IMG/VR virus record: IMGVR_UViG_3300032291_003679
Coordinates: 62,001 to 126,000 of that record
Source of the DNA: a virus
Reading direction: 5' to 3' (one strand)
Length of the DNA: 64,000 bases
Shown here: in pieces, positions 1 through 9,839 of the stretch
Layout: each line of letters begins with the position of its first letter
Numbering within the stretch: the first letter of the stretch is position 1
Made by a program: the position numbers and the translations under genes
Notes under the pieces: generated by a model
Told to the model about the DNA's origin: nothing
The model's database searches: none
The model's input: only the letters and a program-made list of their open reading frames with translations

Positions 1-3000
1 GAAGGTGTAGTCGGGTTTGCGTTTCGACGGCTCTTCCTGTTCTGAAGATTCGTCCCCAGCCCCAACCAATTGACGAAGCGCTCTAGAAATACGACCGCGG
101 CGCTTTTCTCTTCCTGGCTTTGCCTCCGCGCCAGAGGACAACGACATGCTGATTGATGGGCGGCCATCGGGACGCGCTTCCCACGGAAGGTTGTCTGGGT
201 TAACCCCAGCTAGTGCGTAAATATCACGGCGAAGCTTGGGGCTCAGTATGTTTTTTGCCAAGTCCTTGTTTGGGTGCATGATTGCAACAAAAGCTTCAGC
301 GATTGCTTCACGCTTGTTTACATTTCCATAAGATGTTGCAAGGAGAGCTTTGTCTGGGTGCGTCTTAAACATCTCGCCAGCATCACGGCCGGTTAGGTCA
401 ATGAACTGAGAGTAAATTTCAATTGCTTCGTTATCAGTATCGGGATTTGCGTACTCTTCAGCTACGTCTAGGGCTGCACGGTACATAGGGTCGTCGAGCT
501 TGCCACTTCCATAATACGTTTTTGACCCCCCAGAACTATTCGTTTCCAGGTCACGTATTGCTCTGTAGTGAAGCCAGTGGCCGTACTCGTGAATCAACGT
601 CCCATGGAGCGAGCGGTCGATATGCGCCTCTCTGAGTCCTGGTTTCCGATTTGGGTCAAGCTCTAGTGGATACTTGGCCCCTACGTTGTCGTACGATTCT
701 CTGTCGATAAGTGCGCGTGGCGTTAGGCCGACAAAACCAAACTCGCGAGATGCGAGTCCACTAACAAATGGAGTTTTTTCCATGCCACGCTGCTGGCGAA
801 GAAGCTCCATTCTTTCCTTTACGTCAGGACGCCCCTCGTACTCGTTCATTGCATCTCTTGTAAATACACCAACAAGTGGTGCGCCAAAATTTTCAAACAT
901 CCACTTCATTTGTGGAGAAGAATCAAGCATGCTGCGAACCAGTTCTCGAGACGCCTCTAGCCCTTCTGGAGAGTAATCAATTCTCAAGGCATTTTCATGT
1001 CCATCGAGCTGGTCGTAGTACTGCTTTAGATATTTTCTGTACTTTCTGTCTTTGTTCCAGCCAGTTCCAGCCAGGTCATCAGCCCACATCTCAAAATGCT
1101 CTTCTTTACTGGAAGGTACAAGAGCAAGAGACATTTCCTCGGATGTCATTCCTGCTAGCCATTTTGTTGAAGACCTACGTACTTCTTTGCCCGAGGCGTC
1201 TGCTTGCCCGTAGCCCTTAACTCCACGCTTGCCTGGCTCTACTGGTGTGCGTTCTGACACTCTTCTCATTGGAATAAGCGGGCGTTGTCTTCCGGAGCTT
1301 AGGCTTTGATTGTCGTCATCTGAGATGCGGCCAGAAGAAAGACGGTCGCTTTTTCCTAATGCGTCATGCGCAAGGGCAAGCTCAACATCTTTGGCGTCGG
1401 CTTCATAGATTGACTTGCGTCCAGAAGATAATTTCCCGCTAGTAGATACTGCATCAAATTTCTTAACAACCGAATCAAAATCACCGGCATAGACGCGTAC
1501 CGCAACGCCCGTATCAGGGCTTGTCATATCAGTAATATCAAATACGCTTCTTGGTCTATTACGAAACGACTCTGATTCTCTTTGGTTTTGCTCCTGCTCG
1601 TCAAGCCTGCCTGTATGCAGCATCCGCTGAGCCGAGTACATCATATAGGTGAGATGCTTTACGGCTAGTTTTTCTTGCGGCGTCAATGGTGAGTCCGGAT
1701 GGTCAACGATAGAAAACATCGCTAAGTCATTGGCCCATTCTCCATGACGGTCAAAAGCTCTTCCGGTTCCGAGGTGTCCAAATAAGTCATGGGAAGCCTG
1801 AAGTGCTTTACCATCAAGCCCCATATTGAATTTAGACGGGTCGGTTATGCCACCGATGTACCCACGAAGATAAGTACTCGTGCTGGTGCTAATTCTGGAA
1901 CCTGGAACAAAAAGCTCCTCGTCGCCCATCAGTTCTCCAGCGCGACGTGAAAGCTCTCTAAGAAACTGGCTGTGTTTTTTCCATGCCTCAAGATATGGTG
2001 CGGGCAGTCTGTCTTGCGCTAAAGCCCGAAGACCGATGTCATCGCCTCTAATGACGAATCCTTTTGGAGCTACCATTTCCAACATTGGGAATCTAGCTCT
2101 TGCTTCGTCGTTCTCGTACTCTAAAACGGAACCGGAAGTTTCGTTCTTGTATATTTGTCTAGCAACAATATTCCCGTCAGTATCTTTCCATACTGAATCT
2201 TGAAAAACAAGCGTATCTTTCATTGCTTCATCAAGTATTGAAATAACGTCATCACGCTTAGGCAACTCGACGGTACGCCAGTCTCGTTTGTCCGGTATCT
2301 GTTCTGCCATTTGAGGTATCGGGTCAGCAGAAACAAACGGAATTCCGTCTGAAGAAATGTCAATCGAAATTGATTCAAGCAGTTGTTTTCCGGTTTCAGA
2401 AAACGCATCGTCTATTTCAACGTCAAGAAGCGTTTTGCCCGCAATTTCTCTGGTTAAACCTGGAACCTCTCTCTCAATAATTCTTTTTTGTTGGTCGGTT
2501 AGTGTTGTTTCGGTTGTTTCTTCTATTTTTTGTATTATTCGTTCAGCAACTTTTTTGCCGGTCAATACTTCCCTGTTGGAACCAGACTCGGCAGCTTCTT
2601 GCTGAGTTACTTCTATGGGTTCATTAAATGCTTCAACTACATTTGCGCCAGAAGAGAGTCTTGTACTTTCCCCTTCGTCGTCCAGATATATCTTATCGTC
2701 CGAGAATCTTTCATCATTTTTAAGGTCACCAATAGCGCGGTTAATGGCGTCAAGAAGAGACATTCCTTCTTCTTGATACTTGTCCCTTAAGCGCCCGAGC
2801 TCTTCTGATTCAAGCTTTTTTAAATCAGCATTAAATGTGCGAAGTTTGTACCGTGAACCATTTTCATCATATACAAGTTTAAATCTTTTATTTTTTTTCT
2901 CATTGAAAATTTCAATGTCTTTTATTAATTTTTGCAACGTGTTGCGCGTTGCGGTATACCCGTCTCTTCCTCGTGGCAGATATATAAGTAGGTTATAAAG

Positions 3001-6000
3001 TGAGTTATATGCAAGTTCGTCGTCATACACGTCGATGCTTACGTTGGCAGTCAGCTCACCATTTTTATAAATCGGGCTATAAGCATAGCCATGTTTTTCA
3101 ATAGATTCTTGTTTTATTTTTTCTCTGTAATTTTCGTCTTCTTCAAACAGGTTTTGAAGCCTGTTCCATTCTTTGACCATTTCTTCAAAGGTGTCGAACC
3201 GCTTCCCGAAAACGTCTTCGCTGGCTTGCTCAAAAGCTTCCTGGTTGAATCCGTTTTCATCACGGCTCCCAAGGCGTCTGCCGCCATACCCACTATATCC
3301 ATCATGGTATTCATAACGAGCGCGATATTCGCCCATTAGTCCTATGGGCCGTTCTTCTTGATTAAGAATATAATTACGGGCATTGCTTCTTATCTTGTAA
3401 CTAGTTTTTTCATTATCTGAGATGCGGCCAGAAGAGAGATAGTCTTTTATTTCTTGAGGTGTTCTTATTCTGTATTTTTGTCTTCCTCTTTTTTTTGATT
3501 CAAATCTTTCAAAAATTTCAGGAAATTCACCTATGAAGAAGTAGGCATTAGAAAGCGGTATCTCTAGTTCTTGAGACATTATTTTGATGTCTACTTCTCT
3601 GTCTGCATTGTCCTCTGTCCATTGCAGTGTTCTTTCAAATTCGTCTTCGCCGTAGGAAAATGATGCTCTTTTTAGTTTTTTCTTTTTTCGCGCTAAATCA
3701 ACCATTTCGAGTATTGCGTCATACTCTGCTTCTCCAATTCCTCGCGCTCGCGGCATTCGTGTTCCGCGGCGGTTATTTCTCGGAATGGGCCCATATGCTT
3801 CGTCGTAAAGACTGTCGTCGCTCGCAACTCTCCCTGCCATGGCCTCCGGTGAAGGTTTTTTTAGCGGTTCTTTTGTTGGCCTGATTGGTCTAAGACGTCT
3901 TTTGAAAATGTCACCTTGCTCTGTCTCTGTTTCCGCCGATGTTTCGGCATACTCTTGAGGTGTCAAAAAATCAGCTTTATCTTTTTCAAACTTTTCTACA
4001 TCTGTGTTAAATTTATCGTTGTCGGCTTTTAGTTTTGCGTCTCTTTTTTCTTTATCCAAGACGTCAGTAGACCATCTGTTTTCAATGGCTCTATCAATTA
4101 TCTTCTGCATAACCTGACTGGTTGCAAAAGCGTCAGCATCGGCGTTGTGGTGACCCTCACCTAATTCAACATCCAAATACTTAGTTATTGCAGCAAGACT
4201 GCTGGATGGTTTCTTGTTTCCATCTCTATCGGTTGTGTAGGGGCCCTCTGGGCTCTCTTCGCTCCACACGGGCAACGTCATTGCACTTATGTCTCTTGTG
4301 TCAAGATAACCAGAAGGACGCCAATCAATCCCGCTTTCACTCAATGCGTCTTCTAGAACGTTCTTGTCAAACGTGGCATTCTGGACGCCAATGATTGCAT
4401 TTGGCCCAATAAACTCAGCAACTTGCCTATGGGCTTCTGCCATTGGCATCTGCGTAGCGAGCCATTCGTTCGTTATTGGATTGCCGTCTGCGTCCTTAAG
4501 GTTTTTCAAGGACCATTCGCCGAGAGATTCTTCGGGGTTCATGTATAAATTTAAACGACCAATTTCTTTGCCGTTCTTTATTCTTGCTAGACCTATTTGT
4601 ATTGGCTTACCATTGCTTGACGCTTTGCCAAATTCGTCAAAAGTCAGACCAGTTGTTTCGTAGTCAAGGAAGACCATTTCGGTTTCGTTGTATCGCTCTT
4701 TAAATTCTTCCCACGAACTGACGCCATCAAACCTCTTCTCTGCGTCACCAAGGAAAGCACCAAGCGTTGGTTCGCGTGGATATCGTGGGGCCTTACCACT
4801 GCTCAGTGTTTGCCGTGAATCAGTTGCAGAATCCGCATTGTTGTAAAGTTCACGAACCTTCTCGCTAGACATAGCCAGATATGCGTTTTCAGTAAGAATT
4901 AGCTTTTCTGGGTCTATGTCCCTGAAACCCATGCTTTCCCAGTACTCCTTGGAGCCAGGGGTTGATTCAAGGCTTATGCCAGTATTGTCGTCATTTGCTA
5001 TTTTTAAAATGTCACGGAAAACAGAGCTTCCCAGGTTGTCTATCCCGGATTCTTTTCCATAGCTTGCCATATGGTGGATGAATAGATTGTCGTTATCCCC
5101 TCTTCCGCCTCTTCTAAAACGTGCAGCACCAACAATATTATTGTTTGAATCTCTAGCTACTACTAACGACCTGTCAACTGGGTTTGGTTCGCCAAAAAAA
5201 TCAGAATCACCAAATACTTTGTCCATCTGTATTTTTGCTTCAGCAAATCTTTGAGGAACTTTTCCATCTGGATACTTTTCTTTAGATAGCTTTTTGTATG
5301 AATCATCTGCTTCTTTTTGAAGATTGTAAAAAGATTCTCTGATTTTTTCTACATTGTCGTATATTGCGTCACTGTAAGCATCGACATCAAAATCGCCGTC
5401 ACTATTAAGGAATTCAGGGTCGTCTTCGTCGATTATTGTTTGCTCAACAATGCTGGTAGACACGTTTTCGTCGCGGGTGTTTTTGCCACTAGATAGGCTT
5501 CTTGAACTGTCGCGAGAAGGTAATGCTCCAGCAAGTTCTCTTAATGGTCTTGTATAGAAAAATTGAGCACCAGCATCATGAAACACTTTATCCGCAGTAG
5601 CAAAGTCAACCAATTCTTCTGCTGTTGCTTCTGTTTCAAACAGTCCAGTATCTTCATCTTTGCTATATAAGGAAGATATTTTTTTTCTATCTTCGTCGGA
5701 GAAAAGTTCTGGTGTTTTGGAAATGGTGTCATCAATTAGTTTTATAAACCCTTGTTTATCTTTTTCACCAGCCCATGAGAAGCCGTTTTTCGGCCAGTGA
5801 ACAGCGCCAGTTGAACCGCCACCAGATGCGCCCCATGTAATTATTGAGCGTACGTCAAGCTCTTTGTATATTTGCTCGTTTCGAGCATTGAATGTAGACC
5901 CTATGCCTTGTCCTTGGGCGCGGTTCGTGACGTAGAACGAATCGTGTGACACCATCCGAACGTCTTTGTCGTCCCCCGATATCTGCATAAATGTTCTGTA

Positions 6001-6984
6001 CGATGTTGCAAGAGCAGGTGTTCCATCGTCTCTGGAAACGAATCTTCTCTTGTCCTCGTCGTCGAACATGGCGATAAGCCTGTCGTTGTACTCTGGAAGT
6101 GGTTTAATTCTAAAACCAATCTCCAGCTTGGAAAGCAAGTCGCTTTCTTCTAGATTTCTTTCGTACAGTTGTAATTCGTCTTGTTCTGCAAGGTCTTTTT
6201 CAGAAACTTTATCTATTTTTAGAGACGTGGCCCATTCTGGTTGTGGGACTACTTCTATCAAGACCCTTTTACCAATATTTAGCTGCTTCCCATCATCGCC
6301 CGTAATAATTACGTCTTTGTCTAGCGTCATTTCGCCTTCAAATATTTTGGCGAATAAATCACGAACTCGTTGTTTTTCTAGTTTTCTTTCTTCATCGTCT
6401 TGAATTAACTGAACCGGCTTTGGTTCAGGCATCCCTGGTGGTCTCGGCGGTTTTGGTCTGGTGTCGAGCTCGTATACGTCTGCTTTTTGAAATTCTTCTG
6501 CTGAGAGCTCTTCAAAAAAATCATTTATCGATTGTTTTTTGTCTTCGCTTAATGGCGGTTGCGCATCAACTATCTCTTGATATTTTTTCCCAGAAGAAAG
6601 CGCTGAGCTTCGGTCACCCTGTTCGTCGCCGCTTGGTGAAAAAACACTTCCTTCAGAACGACGAGCAGGGCTCGCAGGTTTTCCGCCCTGGCCTTCAATT
6701 CCTACCCAGACCGGCTTTGTAGTGCCTTCGTCGGCCCAACCGTCACCGTCGACATCTCTACGGCTTCCTGTTGGGTTTCTGGTGCCGGGCTTGCCGCCTG
6801 TTGGCAGGTCAAAGCCCCTTCCGCCTCGTCCTCTGCGTCTTTCGCCAATGGTGGGCCTGTTTACTGCCCTGGAACCCAAATAGCGGCCTAGTCGTCCTAG
6901 GGCAGCCTTTTGTTCCGGGCTTGAATTTGCACCGCGACGGGATTCCTCAAAGGGAATGGAGAACTCTTGATTATCTGCAGACAT
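1..6984 (-). CDS. Giant LSSG-linked polyprotein A, partial: GNAT-like regions, DEDDh exonuclease, zinc peptidase
   Basis: An open frame of 2,328 codons from ATG 6984 that leaves the window on the left, so the C-terminus is missing. The N-terminus is Arg/Gly rich with a calcium-loop-like DVDGDGWADEG (residues 77-87). Then come an acetyltransferase-like stretch (NRAQGQGIG, about 354-362), a second GNAT-like region (about 560-700), a DEDDh 3'-5' exonuclease (FLDYETTG with D774 and E776, NATFDKN near 870, HHNADAD from 945), an unassigned region, a His-rich module HDLFGHLGTGRAFDRHGEW from 1732, and a zincin motif HEYGHW at 2132. LSSG occurs nine times (129, 497, 727, 1183, 1443, 1852, 1882, 1895, 2282), mostly between these domains. 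No clear ribosome-binding site precedes the ATG. It is last in the minus-strand run holding primase, WhiB and the small-terminase candidate. I infer a processed, head-packaged set of enzymes; the exonuclease and zincin calls are firm, the GNAT calls moderate. Confidence 0.85.
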   Translation of the reverse strand, partial: MSADNQEFSIPFEESRRGANSSPEQKAALGRLGRYLGSRAVNRPTIGERRRGRGGRGFDLPTGGKPGTRNPTGSRRDVDGDGWADEGTTKPVWVGIEGQGGKPASPARRSEGSVFSPSGDEQGDRSSALSSGKKYQEIVDAQPPLSEDKKQSINDFFEELSAEEFQKADVYELDTRPKPPRPPGMPEPKPVQLIQDDEERKLEKQRVRDLFAKIFEGEMTLDKDVIITGDDGKQLNIGKRVLIEVVPQPEWATSLKIDKVSEKDLAEQDELQLYERNLEESDLLSKLEIGFRIKPLPEYNDRLIAMFDDEDKRRFVSRDDGTPALATSYRTFMQISGDDKDVRMVSHDSFYVTNRAQGQGIGSTFNARNEQIYKELDVRSIITWGASGGGSTGAVHWPKNGFSWAGEKDKQGFIKLIDDTISKTPELFSDEDRKKISSLYSKDEDTGLFETEATAEELVDFATADKVFHDAGAQFFYTRPLRELAGALPSRDSSRSLSSGKNTRDENVSTSIVEQTIIDEDDPEFLNSDGDFDVDAYSDAIYDNVEKIRESFYNLQKEADDSYKKLSKEKYPDGKVPQRFAEAKIQMDKVFGDSDFFGEPNPVDRSLVVARDSNNNIVGAARFRRGGRGDNDNLFIHHMASYGKESGIDNLGSSVFRDILKIANDDNTGISLESTPGSKEYWESMGFRDIDPEKLILTENAYLAMSSEKVRELYNNADSATDSRQTLSSGKAPRYPREPTLGAFLGDAEKRFDGVSSWEEFKERYNETEMVFLDYETTGLTFDEFGKASSNGKPIQIGLARIKNGKEIGRLNLYMNPEESLGEWSLKNLKDADGNPITNEWLATQMPMAEAHRQVAEFIGPNAIIGVQNATFDKNVLEDALSESGIDWRPSGYLDTRDISAMTLPVWSEESPEGPYTTDRDGNKKPSSSLAAITKYLDVELGEGHHNADADAFATSQVMQKIIDRAIENRWSTDVLDKEKRDAKLKADNDKFNTDVEKFEKDKADFLTPQEYAETSAETETEQGDIFKRRLRPIRPTKEPLKKPSPEAMAGRVASDDSLYDEAYGPIPRNNRRGTRMPRARGIGEAEYDAILEMVDLARKKKKLKRASFSYGEDEFERTLQWTEDNADREVDIKIMSQELEIPLSNAYFFIGEFPEIFERFESKKRGRQKYRIRTPQEIKDYLSSGRISDNEKTSYKIRSNARNYILNQEERPIGLMGEYRARYEYHDGYSGYGGRRLGSRDENGFNQEAFEQASEDVFGKRFDTFEEMVKEWNRLQNLFEEDENYREKIKQESIEKHGYAYSPIYKNGELTANVSIDVYDDELAYNSLYNLLIYLPRGRDGYTATRNTLQKLIKDIEIFNEKKNKRFKLVYDENGSRYKLRTFNADLKKLESEELGRLRDKYQEEGMSLLDAINRAIGDLKNDERFSDDKIYLDDEGESTRLSSGANVVEAFNEPIEVTQQEAAESGSNREVLTGKKVAERIIQKIEETTETTLTDQQKRIIEREVPGLTREIAGKTLLDVEIDDAFSETGKQLLESISIDISSDGIPFVSADPIPQMAEQIPDKRDWRTVELPKRDDVISILDEAMKDTLVFQDSVWKDTDGNIVARQIYKNETSGSVLEYENDEARARFPMLEMVAPKGFVIRGDDIGLRALAQDRLPAPYLEAWKKHSQFLRELSRRAGELMGDEELFVPGSRISTSTSTYLRGYIGGITDPSKFNMGLDGKALQASHDLFGHLGTGRAFDRHGEWANDLAMFSIVDHPDSPLTPQEKLAVKHLTYMMYSAQRMLHTGRLDEQEQNQRESESFRNRPRSVFDITDMTSPDTGVAVRVYAGDFDSVVKKFDAVSTSGKLSSGRKSIYEADAKDVELALAHDALGKSDRLSSGRISDDDNQSLSSGRQRPLIPMRRVSERTPVEPGKRGVKGYGQADASGKEVRRSSTKWLAGMTSEEMSLALVPSSKEEHFEMWADDLAGTGWNKDRKYRKYLKQYYDQLDGHENALRIDYSPEGLEASRELVRSMLDSSPQMKWMFENFGAPLVGVFTRDAMNEYEGRPDVKERMELLRQQRGMEKTPFVSGLASREFGFVGLTPRALIDRESYDNVGAKYPLELDPNRKPGLREAHIDRSLHGTLIHEYGHWLHYRAIRDLETNSSGGSKTYYGSGKLDDPMYRAALDVAEEYANPDTDNEAIEIYSQFIDLTGRDAGEMFKTHPDKALLATSYGNVNKREAIAEAFVAIMHPNKDLAKNILSPKLRRDIYALAGVNPDNLPWEARPDGRPSISMSLSSGAEAKPGREKRRGRISRALRQLVGAGDESSEQEEPSKRKPDYTF

Positions 6985-7022
6985 CTAAATAAATAATACC
7001 ATTGGGGCGCATTAGGGCTGGT

Positions 7023-7346
7023 TTAAAGGCGATTTCCGCACTTGGTACAGATTTTTGCCCACGGATAGAAACGCATCATTTCCATTGGGTGGTCACATTC
7101 CAGCATCCTTTTTGCCTCAGCATTAAGGATTGTTCTAATCCACGAAGAAAGCGTTACCTGCTCTAGTGATGCGGCTTCTTTCCATCGGTTTCTTTCATAG
7201 TCGTTTGTGCGAATAAGGACCTGCTTGTCTGCTGGCCCGTCTTCGGCATCTATTGACGCAGAAATACTAGGAGTTAGTGTCTCAGCCACTTTGTCCATGG
7301 CTGCACGGATGTTGTCCTGCTCTTCTTGACTATTGTCCTGGCTCAT
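7023..7346 (-). CDS. Small ribbon-helix-helix-like protein with C-terminal zinc motif
   Basis: 107 residues. The centre (VLIRTNDYERNRWKEAA followed by a WIRTILN helix) resembles the strand-helix-helix of CopG/Arc-type DNA-binding proteins. The C-terminal 25 residues carry a Cys-His and CxxC arrangement (ECDH ... CTKCGN) that could bind zinc. The first 16 codons overlap the end of the preceding small-terminase-like gene, so the two are probably translationally coupled. A regulator or a DNA-packaging accessory is possible. The fold assignment is by eye and no function is certain. Confidence 0.6.
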   Translation of the reverse strand: MSQDNSQEEQDNIRAAMDKVAETLTPSISASIDAEDGPADKQVLIRTNDYERNRWKEAASLEQVTLSSWIRTILNAEAKRMLECDHPMEMMRFYPWAKICTKCGNRL

Positions 7347-7998
7347 CGTCGCTGAAATCCCTGTAACTTGACTCTTCTTGTGAGTCAGATACTACTTCAG
7401 CATCAATGATGTCAGCGTCAGTTTCTCTATGTTTAGAGAGAATTGAACGAACTGTTTCTTCTGGCAAAACTCCAGATATTGCCATAAGTTCCAAAAGTTT
7501 TCTTGCTTCTGATTCTGCGTCAAAACCGGAGGCTGGGGTCGTAACGCCAGGTTGACCGGCAATTGTGGCTCGAATTTGTGAACTTATATTTCCGTCAACA
7601 TTTACATTGACATTTGTTTGCTCCATACCGAGCAATTTCGTTCTTCTGTCCATAATTGACAAAACTTGTTGAATTGCCTTGAGGTCTGGTTCTACCTGCA
7701 TCTCTGTGCCATCGTCCATCACAACGCGTCTGTGCTGCGTCATGGGCCAGATTGCTTGCTGGAGGTTGTCTAGACGCTCTAGCTCCATTCTGAGGACCTC
7801 TGGATAGGCCAGAATGGCCTCTTTGTTCATCTTCTCTAGCTGGCGCTGTATAGAGCGTGAAACGGAAGACGTAGAAATGCCAAATCTTCTGGCTATCTCA
7901 TTGACAGACGTGCCAGCTTGACGCATCTTGAAGATACGCATGTCTCTTTCGTTAAGAAACTCTTTGGTTGTAATCGGTTTTGACTTTTCGTCGCTCAT
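7330..7998 (-). CDS. HTH protein, probable terminase small subunit
   Basis: 222 residues. Residues about 25-55 form a helix-turn-helix (AGTSVNEIARRFGISTSSVS) of the kind in small terminase subunits and some regulators. It is followed by a helical section with RLDNLQQAIWP and a long stretch ending MDRRTKLLGM, an arrangement typical of HTH-type TerS proteins, where the helices build the oligomer ring. The C-terminus is acidic and probably disordered. Its start overlaps the primase-helicase stop by four bases (ATGA). TerS normally recognises phage DNA and feeds it to TerL. Here TerL lies 35 kb away on the opposite strand, so a transcriptional regulator remains an alternative. Confidence 0.6.
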   Translation of the reverse strand: MSDEKSKPITTKEFLNERDMRIFKMRQAGTSVNEIARRFGISTSSVSRSIQRQLEKMNKEAILAYPEVLRMELERLDNLQQAIWPMTQHRRVVMDDGTEMQVEPDLKAIQQVLSIMDRRTKLLGMEQTNVNVNVDGNISSQIRATIAGQPGVTTPASGFDAESEARKLLELMAISGVLPEETVRSILSKHRETDADIIDAEVVSDSQEESSYRDFSDDEPGQ

Positions 7999-9839
7999 TT
8001 AACAGCCTTAGACCACTCAAGGACCTCAAACGGGAATCTGACGCCTCTCTTCATTTTAGTAGGCCATTGGCGTTCGTCACGTGCACCACGGAAATGTCGC
8101 ACATCGTAAACATAGGCCCCCAAAGCAGTTGGGTCTGGCTGGAGAGAGATGCCGAACTCTGGCCAGCGCGACCAAACGGCAGAACCAAAGGGTCGCAGGT
8201 CTCGACTTGTCATGCTCGTGCCCAGCGGTGCGTGATGTTCAATCCAGAGAGCACACTTATAGACAGTTCTAATTGTGTCAAGATATTTAGCCACTTCCAG
8301 AGCGATTGACTCAGAAGTTCTACCACCTGGGTCAAGAAATGCCTTATACAGGGGGCCAATACAAACGAGTTCTGGCTTTACTCTGTCTAATGTGTCTTCA
8401 AGAATTGCTCTGTCGCTTGCTTTCAGTAAGTCCATTCCCGATGGGCGTGTTAAGAGTTCGGCATTCAGTCGTGAAACTCGCCCGTGAGACATTGCCTGCA
8501 TTGCAATTGAGCGACCAGTTCTGCGAATAATACGGTCAGGGTTTTCAAGGTCCACCGTAAGAGTTTTGATAGGAGCCATTGGCTGAAATGAAAACGGATG
8601 AATTCCAGCAGCAGAAAGAAGCGCCACCTGACGGGCAAGCATTGTCTTTCCTACACCCTCAGCAGCAACAACAATAACTCTCTCTCCTCGTTCGATTAAT
8701 CCAGGGATAGCCCATTCATAAGAGTCACCGTCTGTCTCGTTTAAGAACTCGTTCCAGTGAACAAGACGGCCAGTATCAAGAGTGGAGGAAACTGTTGCAG
8801 TTGAAAGAATCAAATTGCTTTTAGCTATTTTTTGTTTTGCATTCAGGTCGTCTCGCTCAAGCATTTCTTTCAACTTGAGAAGAGCGAGTCCCTCTGGAGA
8901 GGCCTCTTCGTCTAGCGGCTGTTTTTGAACCTGGACTTCATTAAATCCATCATCCGAAACATGTGAAGAATTTGCTTCTGCGTATTCTTCGTATGCAATT
9001 AGTCCGTCGATTGAGTATCCAGCAGATAGGTGGTCTGTTATGTCTTTGTGTGACGGACAGACCCACACCTGAGCATCGCATCCTGCTTCGATAAGTTTCT
9101 GCTGAACATCAAGGGCGTGCTTTATTCCGACATCATCATTATCGGCAACAATTTCAACCAAATTATTGGCAAGTGCTTCGGTATGTATGTCCAACCATTT
9201 GCCAGCACCGCCTGGCATCGTTGTTGCAATGAAGCCAGCCTCTATGAGAGTGTCTGCGTCTTTCTCACCCTCTACAACCCATATCGGCGCATCGTATGTT
9301 TTTGCTGAAAGAACTGCTGGGAGATTGTAAAGAACCTTTGGAACGTCACCAAGGCTGTATTCCCATCCACCCTTTCCGTCAGGCTTGCGTTGACGAAAGT
9401 TTTTCTTACCGTCTTCGTCTACGTAGCGAAGCTTTTGGAAAAGAAGAAGACCGTTCTCGTCGGTGTACTCATAAGTCGCAACAAGTGTTTGTTTTTTTGG
9501 TGGTTCCACCTGTTTTGGTGTAGAAGGTTTTTGTTCTTGTTTTTTTGGAGCAACTGGCGTCTTTTTGTCCGTCTTATACGAATGTTCAAACTCATCTTTT
9601 TTTGGCATTAAGTCAGAGACGGTTAGACCCACAGAAGCACATATCTCTTCCACGTTGCATGACATGCCTCGATGGCAAGTAAGAAGAACGCGTCCATCAG
9701 CACCCTGTCCTACTGAAAGGGAAGGGTTTGAGTCGTCGTTTCTGCACGGACAACGCGCCACCCATCCTGCCCCTGCTCGACGAACGCCCTCTAGGAGCCC
9801 AAGAAAATTTTCTGTTTCTTCTGATGGAACTGTTGTCAT
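7995..9839 (-). CDS. DNA primase-helicase (zinc finger, TOPRIM, RecA-like ATPase)
   Basis: 614 residues. The N-terminus has a CHC2-like zinc-binding segment (RCPCRNDDSNPS, then LTCHRGMSC). A TOPRIM region follows near 190-290 (WVVEGEKDADTL, then IVADNDDVG). The C-terminal half is a RepA/AAA_25-type RecA fold with Walker A AAEGVGKTML, a Walker-B-like TLTVDLE, and IEHHAPLG near the end of the core. The order matches phage primase-helicase fusions that prime and unwind at the replication fork. A Pro/Lys-rich linker (about 85-120) joins the zinc finger to the rest. The gene overlaps whiB upstream and the HTH gene downstream by four bases each. No separate replicative helicase is visible in the window, so this protein may do both jobs. 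Confidence 0.88.
   Translation of the reverse strand: MTTVPSEETENFLGLLEGVRRAGAGWVARCPCRNDDSNPSLSVGQGADGRVLLTCHRGMSCNVEEICASVGLTVSDLMPKKDEFEHSYKTDKKTPVAPKKQEQKPSTPKQVEPPKKQTLVATYEYTDENGLLLFQKLRYVDEDGKKNFRQRKPDGKGGWEYSLGDVPKVLYNLPAVLSAKTYDAPIWVVEGEKDADTLIEAGFIATTMPGGAGKWLDIHTEALANNLVEIVADNDDVGIKHALDVQQKLIEAGCDAQVWVCPSHKDITDHLSAGYSIDGLIAYEEYAEANSSHVSDDGFNEVQVQKQPLDEEASPEGLALLKLKEMLERDDLNAKQKIAKSNLILSTATVSSTLDTGRLVHWNEFLNETDGDSYEWAIPGLIERGERVIVVAAEGVGKTMLARQVALLSAAGIHPFSFQPMAPIKTLTVDLENPDRIIRRTGRSIAMQAMSHGRVSRLNAELLTRPSGMDLLKASDRAILEDTLDRVKPELVCIGPLYKAFLDPGGRTSESIALEVAKYLDTIRTVYKCALWIEHHAPLGTSMTSRDLRPFGSAVWSRWPEFGISLQPDPTALGAYVYDVRHFRGARDERQWPTKMKRGVRFPFEVLEWSKAVK

Noticed and set aside
1302-6600. 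LSSG copies as a DNA repeat or recombination site
   Set aside because: Codons for the four residues differ widely between copies, so only the peptide is conserved.
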